This document shows, in pieces, positions 58,001-64,000 of a stretch of DNA of 64,000 bases. Numbering within the stretch: position 1 is the first letter of the stretch; each line of letters starts with the position of its first letter. The notes below the pieces were generated by a model. The model was not told the DNA's origin. It saw only the letters and a program-made list of their open reading frames with translations, and did no database searches. This DNA is from Siphonodentalium dalli (taxonomy: Eukaryota > Mollusca > Scaphopoda > Gadilida > Siphonodentaliidae): positions 620,001 through 684,000 of the forward strand of contig CP136062.1 in assembly GCA_032622095.1 (NCBI GenBank), given 5' to 3'. A program made the translations under genes and the position numbers.

Positions 58001-58357
58001 TTTGGACGATTTTGCGTAAAAAAGTAAAAAAAAAATGGTAAAAAAATGAAACAAAAACATTTAAATTCTTCATTTTTTTAGCACAATTAGTTATTTAACA
58101 TTATTAACACAATTACTATTCATCTTAATCACCAAAATCATACTAAAATGAAATCTTTACACATTGAAAAAAAAAATGAAAATTTTGGGCTTAAAATGTC
58201 AAAAAATGCCCAAAAAATCGAAAAAAAACAAAGAAGGCTACAAATTTGTTCTTGCTATCATGATTTTTCTTCATTACCATACCTAAAACATTAAAAATAA
58301 CATGGTCGCAGCTTGTCCGTCAATATGAACAACACTACCTCCCGATCTCCTGGACTA
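55013..58357. mobile_element. 3.3-kb TIR transposon with TA target duplication
   Basis: Inverted ends GTCCAGGAGATCG are matched exactly at both ends, and a second matched block (TTGACGGACAAG with a 'gttgctcattt / gttgttcatat' neighbour) lies about 40 bases in. TA abuts both ends, but the target is a (TA)n run, so a longer duplication cannot be excluded. The interior has 'atggccgcc' motifs, a roughly 300-base tandem repeat and A-rich text. No transposase frame was recognised; the 118-codon frame at 56935-57291 lacks an ATG and motifs. Confidence 0.75.
55975..56640 (+). repeat. Two-plus-copy tandem repeat, about 300 bp, inside the TA transposon
   Basis: 'ctctcattaagtagacat', 'aaacttct.tatgtag', 'ctgtgtcagggagg.agcagt', 'gtaatatagtgtgtcatt' and 'ggtgaccattcaacgtttg' occur in the same order at 55980-56190 and 56285-56480, with a degenerate third start near 56690. 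Several 'cacgaagcttcggt' strings follow the units. Confidence 0.85.
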
Positions 58358-58787
58358 ATATATATGTGTACTTCATAGAATCGAAAACGGTTCGCTCGAT
58401 TGAGTTCAAACTTCCCATCTAAAAGTAAAAAACCACGGGAATCGTCGTCGCGGCGTTTTGGAGAAGCTCAGAGCACGCGTTCTCCATTCTCAAAATCACC
58501 GCAAAGGCACGGCGGGGGTTAATCAAGTGATTATTTAATGAGCGTTTGTTTTTTACGCATCGCTATAAAGAGCGTCTGTTTGCCATTCAACGTTATTTGC
58601 ATCTGCAGATAGATATACGGAACATACACTAAATTTAAAAAACATTTCTGACCAACCCTGCGAGCACGGATGGCGCGCTTTGTTTTTACAGTATATAGTT
58701 TTATACCGAAATCATCCCAGATAATCACGAATATAGCATCAGATTTCTCCCCAGATATACCGTTATAAAGCTACTGGAATCTGCCAA

Positions 58788-59195
58788 TCTATCTATTATA
58801 TATTTTGGAAGATCTGTGTGTTTTGTGTGTGTGTGTGTGTGTTCGCGATGGACTCGAACACGGCTGGACCGATTTCGACCAAACTTGGTACGGACACGTA
58901 ATTCGACCCGGGAACGAACATGGGCATATTGATTTTTCACGTGCCGCGGTCAAATATGTTTTTACGCTGTGTTACGGGACTTTCATTTGAGTTCGGTGCT
59001 TACAAATCGATTCGAAACAGCGCGAATAATAAAATGCCAGTCATAATAATGACACTGTGAGAATCTTTCGTGTTTCCTCTTTCCAACGATACATAATGCG
59101 TATGTATCCATTTTAGTTATCTGCCTCAATTATCAAGAAGAAGTGGTACTATCTTCCATCAGGATAAAAACAATGCGTAACTTCTATGACGTTAG
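58788..59195 (+). mobile_element. Helitron-like 5' end preceding the small-gene block
   Basis: It starts TCTATCTATTATATATTTTG after an A (A^T insertion context) and continues with a GT microsatellite, 'gatggactcgaacacggctgg' and 'accgatttcgaccaaacttgg', the usual 5' text of this Helitron group. Its own 3' end could not be found before 62.2 kb, so the gene block that follows may lie inside this element. Confidence 0.5.
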
Positions 59196-59258
59196 ATCAC
59201 CGATGGTAATTTATGTTCGGACTCCGATGACGAAGATGTCCCTTTAAGCGAGCTTAAG

Positions 59259-59591
59259 ATGCGCTTACAGCGTAGAAAAACAAGACTCGCACGCTCAGGG
59301 CCGCTACAAAACCCTGACTCGTCCACGGACGAGAGATCAGAACCGAGTGCCAAAGCACGACGCGCCCCAGCGCCTCGTCAACACGGGCGCAAAGTAACAA
59401 GGATGTTTACGAGTGATGACAGCTCAGAGGATGAGTTAATGGAATTGGCCGCCATTGAACAAACCCCTCGTGAATGTAAGCCCGTACCGGCCCCACGCAA
59501 GTGTAATCAGCTCATGAATGGAGCGCTTAGTGACATAAGAACCAAGCAATCATTTAAAAACCTGTTGTACTCAATGGCAGTAGTGATGTAA
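59259..59591 (+). CDS. Unrecognised basic/acidic protein (110 aa)
   Basis: The ATG at 59259 gives 110 residues; the frame is open upstream to 59196, just after TTAG at 59192-59195, and that stretch is strongly acidic (SDSDDEDVPLSELK), so the true exon may begin there. The product has an Arg/Lys/Pro-rich first half, a second acidic patch (SDDSSEDELMEL), and a helical end. 'DEDVPLSEL'-type acidic segments are common at the N-termini of transposon-encoded proteins, which is only suggestive. GC content is clearly above the surroundings. Two AATAAA signals follow by 59823. Function unknown. Confidence 0.4.
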   Translation: MRLQRRKTRLARSGPLQNPDSSTDERSEPSAKARRAPAPRQHGRKVTRMFTSDDSSEDELMELAAIEQTPRECKPVPAPRKCNQLMNGALSDIRTKQSFKNLLYSMAVVM

Positions 59592-59812
59592 ATAATAATG
59601 AAACGCCCGAACTATTTACCTGGATTTCATTTCGGAATGAATGAGACCCCACTTTTAACGGTCTTATTGATGACTGATGAGTCTAACCTGGCTTCGTAAA
59701 TGTTGAAAATAGTTAGCCCGACGCCCCAGACCGAATCGCGAATAAATAGTCATGTTCGGATCAATGACAGGTCGCGCGCCCCATGAAACCCGGCACGTGT
59801 GCATGGCGATTT

Positions 59813-59823
59813 AATAAATAAAG
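59813..59823 (+). terminator. Polyadenylation signals
   Basis: AATAAATAAAG contains two overlapping AATAAA hexamers about 225 bases after the stop of the preceding frame. Confidence 0.45.
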
Positions 59824-59985
59824 CTTTGAACTTTACAATCACGCGCCGAGAGATAACGAGCACCGCGCCGACGTGCACGCCGCCACCCTTAGGGTTACTG
59901 CGTTTAAGCGCACCCCGCTCAAATAAACACGATCGAAAATATGCTCACGACTGACTTAGCGAACAAAAAAGTATTACCCCAATGA

Positions 59986-60276
59986 ATGGTAGAGATGGCC
60001 AGGGTGGTATTTTGCCCTAGTAACGTAGTTACAGTAGTAATTTTCATTATCTTGACCCACCGATTCTGGTGGAAATTTGTTAAACGACATTTACCAAGGT
60101 TAGCCATTATGTATAATAAGCAGTTAGACCAGCGACCTGAGGATATCCCGAATGCCGTGTTCAAAGAGCCCATAGACGAAACAATGGAGACGGATGCACC
60201 AAAGCCGTCTGCGCTATTCCGGGACAACACTCAGGAACGCCTACATGTATATCCAATTATAGCCGTCAGAGGCTGA
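59986..60276 (+). CDS. Small single-pass membrane protein (96 aa), unrecognised
   Basis: ATG at 59986, or 59995 with the better context GAGATGG. Residues about 9-25 (SNVVTVVIFIILTHRFWW) form a hydrophobic segment flanked by basic residues (KFVKRHLPR), a likely signal anchor or tail-in membrane protein. The rest is polar with an acidic stretch (EPIDETMETDAPKP). No family recognised. It lies between two other small ORFs on the same strand, each with its own spacing of several hundred bases, so they are probably separate transcription units or exons of one gene. Confidence 0.4.
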   Translation: MVEMARVVFCPSNVVTVVIFIILTHRFWWKFVKRHLPRLAIMYNKQLDQRPEDIPNAVFKEPIDETMETDAPKPSALFRDNTQERLHVYPIIAVRG

Positions 60277-60744
60277 CCACATCTGTGGCGGATTTGGATT
60301 AGTATTAATTATGTATCGTATATTAATGTATTCCGAATTTCCTCCGTAATTATTGTTGCGCGGATATCAGAATCATTTGCATGTATATAGACATTTATGC
60401 ATTTCATATATTTCAAATATTAATTGTTGCATAACGATGTCCAGGGTATTATAGTTGTATAATCATCAGAATGATTATAGCAAGCGTTGAATAGGGACTA
60501 TAAATCCCGACATTCAGTCATACGTTTTGATGATTGAAATCAATCACCCCGACTTATCTTGTGTTTAACTGTTCGTCAACCGATCCATCTATATAATTAG
60601 TTGTAAATTCCATTTTCGTATTGGGCCGATCTGACGACCCTCAAGCGATACCGATAAATTGGAAAAGTAACCATTGTGTATACTGACTGTGTCATTTGTT
60701 CTCAAACCTCACACAAATATCCGTTTGAGTATTACAGGCTGACC

Positions 60745-61056
60745 ATGGCGGTGGAACAAGGGTCGACCAGTTGTCAGAACCTACCCCCATACTCGGACAT
60801 TGAGGACGAAAATACCTCGACATCCGATGATGACGATATGACACCCAATTCAGATGCACGACCATCCACCAGCAGGCGGCCGCTTGAAAGCTACCTCGAC
60901 ATGATGCCGCGCATGCAGTCACCCACATCCTACAACCAGCCATGGGTACAGCCTTACAACGAGCATAGACGATATTACGCAATGCAGTCACCTCCCCCGC
61001 CTTACAGCCCGCCCAGAGAAACTGAAGATGCACTCATCGACATCGACCCCGATTAG
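60745..61056 (+). CDS. Pro/Ser-rich protein with PPxY motif, UAG-terminated (103 aa)
   Basis: The start is chosen at 60745 for its excellent context (CTGACCATGG). The product is acidic and disordered near the N-terminus (EDENTSTSDDDDM), contains LPPYSDIED and PPPPYSPP, of which PPPY fits the PPxY motif bound by WW domains (Nedd4-type ligases), and ends ALIDIDPD then UAG. After the UAG the same frame stays open for 69 codons (to the TAA at 61264-61266) with an Arg/Gln-rich run and the end HRCRCCELLRRI...LRFQDQL. I do not recognise the protein. PPxY plus a neighbouring membrane protein recalls trafficking or budding functions, as an inference only. Confidence 0.45.
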   Translation: MAVEQGSTSCQNLPPYSDIEDENTSTSDDDDMTPNSDARPSTSRRPLESYLDMMPRMQSPTSYNQPWVQPYNEHRRYYAMQSPPPPYSPPRETEDALIDIDPD

Positions 61057-61266
61057 TACTACTTCACGGACGAACACCGACAGCCGATCCAGACTCGCCA
61101 GCGAACCTACGCTAGAGCACGACAGCAGCCGTACCAACGACACCGACGGACATACGAACAACGGAGGCCTCTCATTCACCGATGCCGCTGTTGCGAACTA
61201 CTCCGACGAATCATCAACCTGCTACGCAGCGACGGATTGGACTTGCGATTTCAGGATCAACTTTAA
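61057..61266 (+). other. In-frame extension after the UAG codon
   Basis: 69 sense codons follow the UAG directly (UAG UAC UAC). The stretch is rich in Arg, Gln and Tyr and ends in a Cys cluster (HRCRCC) and a leucine-rich helix. It has no ATG of its own. It may be reached by stop-codon readthrough, by splicing, or be the tail of a frame broken by a point mutation. Confidence 0.4.
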
Positions 61267-61470
61267 AATCAAAAAAAGTCACAGCCAGTAGGTCGGAGTT
61301 GTCTGAGAGACGCCCAGACGACCCGATCTACACGGAGACGGCCGACATCGAACCAACTATCCATCGCCGATGCCGCTGTTGCGAAACACTTCGACGAATC
61401 ATCGACCTGCTGCGCAGCGACGAATTGGACTTGCGATTTCAAGATCAACTTTAAAACGAAAAAGTGAAGG
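61155..61470 (+). repeat. Tandem duplication (188 bp) of the Cys-cluster exon end
   Basis: The segment encoding HRCRCCE.LRRII.LLRSD ..LRFQDQL and its TAA occurs twice, ending at 61266 and 61454. The protein sequence is conserved between copies (Glu for Gly, Asp for Asn, Thr for Leu) although 188 is not a multiple of three, so each copy has its own frame. Confidence 0.75.
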
Positions 61471-62224
61471 AGTAATGTGCCAAGACAACCCCAGGGACAT
61501 AACTTTCAACCCGGGAAGAAGACAGGCAATCTCTTAGTCGCGGGAGCCGCTAGTTTACCACACATACTAGCGCCCTGCTGACCACATCAACATTGCGAAA
61601 TACTGGACATCAAAACGAATATGCAGTAACCAGGCCGATACATACATAGTAAGACAGCTGTGAAGTAAACAGAACGTTTACGGGATTAGCGAGACGAGAT
61701 ACTTCACCCACATCGGTCATTGAAACCTAACGCAGCACGAAGACAGGGATAAGATACCTAAAGAACACATAGGAAAAATCACCTCGCATGAGTAGCCCGG
61801 GAACGCCCCATCCAATGGATCATGAAATGCGGATCCAGGCGGAATAACACCATGTTCCTATTTAGAGGCAGACGAGTTCGAGTCCAGAGACCAGTTCTAG
61901 CCGACCACCAAGCAGTGACCAAGAACTCTCAGACGCACGAAAGGAGGATCGAATCCCTGACGAGCAACAATGGACGAAAATGCAAGGTAAACATTATGAG
62001 CTTGTATTTCTAACAACGTCCTACTGATGCGCCGACGGAAGAAGAAGAGCAGACGACAGGAAGATAAACTCAACCGGAACTCAACCGAGTAGATGACAAG
62101 CAGACACGCCCAATCTATGAAGACAGAAGAAGACCCTAAACCGAGCAGACGACAGGAAGATAAACTCAACCAGGAGAACCCAGATGCCGATGATTGAACA
62201 TTATTGACTTTGTTGTAAATAAAT
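61471..62224 (+). other. Possible 3' untranslated region with a 97-bp repeat and polyA signal
   Basis: GC-richer sequence without a convincing frame. 'gagcagacgacaggaagata' occurs at about 62047 and 62144. GTAAATAAATAAT at 62215-62227 offers AATAAA signals, beyond which Helitron text resumes at about 62275. Confidence 0.4.
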
Positions 62225-62274
62225 AATCAAACCGTTCTGATAGCCTTAAGAGTTATATGTACCCGTATTGGCAC

Positions 62275-62678
62275 ACAATGCCGATTGAGCTCAAACTTGC
62301 TACCTACGGGAAGTGTCATATATGTGTGTGTGTCCTTTATAGACTCGAACCGATTGAGCTCAAACTTGCTAAATACGGGAAGTGTCATGGACGGGTTCGT
62401 TGAAAAACCAAAAAAAAATCTGGTAAAATTGAAAAACAAAATTAAAAAGGCACAATTAACTCCTTGAAAACCCAAAAAAAATCTGGTAAAATTTAAAAAC
62501 AAAAGCACATTTAACTCATTGAAAAATAAAATAATTAACTCATTGAAAAAAAAAATAAAAAATAAAAATTGTCATGTTTCTGCTGCAAATGCAGCACAAG
62601 TGTCTCGGAACCTGTTGCAATTGCTTTTTCGAACAAAGCCATGGGACGAATGCCGCCAGTGGCGGGCTAACCTGATAG
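62275..62678 (+). mobile_element. Helitron-like 3' part
   Basis: The two 'ccgattgagctcaaacttgct' segments, the A-rich stretch, 'tgcagcacaagtgtctcgg' and the final CCGCC-AGT-GGCGG hairpin plus ATAG (62675-62678) match the 3' halves of copies A and B. It could be the 3' end of the element that begins at 58788 or of the one split at 55 kb. Confidence 0.65.
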
Positions 62679-63216
62679 TCTCTTCTATATATTTTGAGAA
62701 CTCCTTGTATTCGAGAGATAGCCCACACCCTCCGGACCTCAATGATATGATCGTGAATGAGTATTGATATACCCCACTAAACTTTGACAAACACCAGTAA
62801 TGGTGTGTAGATCATTTACATATCTCTCCTATATATTTTGATACAATCTATCTAATTTACATATCTCTCTTATATATTTATGTTTGTGTGTGTGTTGTAC
62901 TTCATACAAATCTACGATTCTCGACCGATCGGGACGAAACTTGGTACGTGTGTGTAGTTTGACCAGGCGGTGGTCGTGTCGTATTGGCGAGCCCGTGCGA
63001 CGCCCGTGCAGCGCATGCGCAGACGAGATCTCGGAAACGGGTGGAGTTATCGACTTGAAATTTGGTGTGTGAATGTATCTTGCCCCGGATACGAATTTTA
63101 TCGGGCGTGCGACGCAAGCTTCGCGCATGCGCAGACCAGATCTCGGAAACGGGTGGAGCTATCGACTTGAAATTTGGTTTTTGAATAGCCCGGACAACGT
63201 CGGGCTCATCGGCTAG
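62679..63216 (+). mobile_element. Helitron-like element, second subfamily, 538 bp
   Basis: Starts TCTCTTCTATATATTTTGAG; ends with the strong hairpin AGCCCGGACAACGTCGGGCT then CATCGGCTAG (63207-63216). This is the clearest Helitron-type terminus in the window: a 20-base hairpin six bases before CTAG. Confidence 0.75.
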
Positions 63217-63819
63217 TCTTCTTCTATATATTTTGAGAACTCCGTGTATTCGAGAGATAGCCCACACCCTCCGGACCTCAATGATATGATCGTGAATGAG
63301 TATTGATATACCCCACTAAACTTTGACAAACACCAGTAATGGTGTGTAGATCATTTACATATATCTCCTATATATTTTGATACAATCTATCTAATTTACA
63401 TATCTCTCTTATATATTTATGTTTGTGTGTGTGTTGTACTTCATACAAATCTACGATTCTCGACCGATCGGGACGAAACTTGGTACGTGTGTGTAGTTTG
63501 ACCAGGCGGTGGTCGTTGTAGTATTGGCGAGCCCGTGCGACGCCCGTGCAGCGCATTCGCAGACGAGATCTCGGAAACGGGTGGAGCTATCGACTTGAAA
63601 TTTGCTATGTGAATGTATCTTGCGCCGGGTACAAATTTTATCGGGTCGCCGAGCCCGTGCGACGCCAGCTTCGCGCATGCGCAGACCAGAACTCGGAAAC
63701 TGGTGGAGCTACCGGGTACAAATTTTTCTTATTCAAACGCGTGGAGCTAAAAATTAAAAAAATATATAAACAAAATGTCATGTTTCGGACAAGCCGCCGG
63801 TGGCGGGCTAACCTGCTAG
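63217..63819 (+). mobile_element. Helitron-like element, second subfamily, 603 bp
   Basis: Joined head to tail with the previous element (CTAG|TCTTCTTCTATATA). Its 5' 330 bases are nearly identical to it; the 3' end instead carries the CCGCCGGTGGCGG hairpin plus CTAG (63816-63819), showing that 5' and 3' parts are exchanged between subfamilies. Confidence 0.7.
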
Positions 63820-64000
63820 TACTATATATTTTGAGACTTCGTATATATATATATATATATGTGTACTTCATAGAATCGAAAACGGTTCGCTCGATTGAGT
63901 TCAAACTTCCCATCTAAATGTAAAAACCCACGGGAATCGTCGTCGCGGCGTTTTGGAGAAGCTCAGAGCACGCGTTCTCCACTCACCGCAAAGGCACGGC
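63820..64000 (+). mobile_element. Helitron-like element, runs off the window
   Basis: Starts TACTATATATTTTGAGACTT at a CTAG junction and matches the element split at 55 kb, here without the insertion. Confidence 0.65.

Larger units (their letters stand above)
54975..58787 (+). mobile_element. Helitron-like element split by a TA-flanked transposon
   Basis: It starts TCTATACTATATATTTTGAG at a CTAG|TC junction. After the (TA)n run it is interrupted (55015-58355) and resumes with 'atatatatgtgtacttcata', 'cgattgagttcaaacttccc' and the rest of a 5' region up to about 58787, where another Helitron 5' end begins. The 63.8-kb element shows the uninterrupted sequence. Confidence 0.65.

Noticed and set aside
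59671-59720. CTGATGAG...GAAA arrangement resembling a hammerhead ribozyme core
   Set aside because: The bases flanking the core do not form stem II (G-T then mismatches) and no stem III/I partners were found.
61860-61885. GAGTTCGAGTCC resembling a tRNA B box
   Set aside because: No matching A box or cloverleaf arms around it.

Overview
This is a eukaryotic, AT-rich, intron-bearing and strongly repeat-dominated piece of an animal genome. Metazoan signs are a METTL24-like methyltransferase exon with a splice acceptor, piggyBac and MULE transposases, a 5S-rRNA-derived fragment, Helitron-type repeats and many TTAA-flanked MITEs. The repeat mix and the 5S-like sequence fit a marine invertebrate, perhaps a mollusc; the phylum is an inference. 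Almost no ordinary host coding sequence is present.

Layout. 1-9 kb: mostly non-coding, with degenerate MITE copies, a hairpin-bearing element at 5.1-5.9 kb whose inverted partner lies at 42.2-43.0 kb, the terminal exon of a METTL24/FkbM-like gene (minus strand, 6.35-6.65 kb), a terminal-inverted-repeat element, and a degenerate tandem repeat holding a 5S-like fragment. 9.5-13 kb: a 153-bp palindrome and several nested MITEs with TTAA target duplications. 13.4-14.7 kb: a MULE with TIRs and an 8-bp target duplication, internally deleted so that a FLYWCH zinc finger is joined to the MULE C-terminus; the uninterrupted version of its target repeat is at 48.1-48.4 kb. 14.9-17.1 kb: a GC-rich satellite of about 142 bp (16 copies). 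17.1-25.7 kb: a higher-order tandem array built around a TTAA MITE. 27.2-30.6 kb: a broken piggyBac transposase between two inverted copies of that same MITE.

35.3-41.6 kb is the most striking object: a 6.3-kb nearly perfect foldback element with about 3.1-kb arms, a 113-bp unique loop, matching ends and a likely 4-bp ATCT target duplication. Each arm carries the same small gene set: a P-loop (Walker A) protein, a C2H2 zinc finger with a Gln/His tail, an acidic-tailed two-exon protein, a small basic protein and a helical protein whose end is encoded in the loop. The arms differ by substitutions, an in-frame 3-bp indel and a roughly 30-bp indel, which argues against a simple fold-back read artefact.

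43.6-46.9 kb is a second inverted repeat block split by a hAT-like insertion. 49.2-50.3 kb is a 326-bp tandem repeat. 50.8-64 kb is a cluster of Helitron-like elements, several joined head to tail (CTAG/TC junctions), one split by a 3.3-kb TA-flanked transposon. Inside this cluster (59.2-62.2 kb) lies a GC-richer block with several unrecognised small ORFs: an acidic/basic protein, a single-pass membrane protein, and a PPxY-bearing protein whose frame stays open for 69 codons past a UAG.
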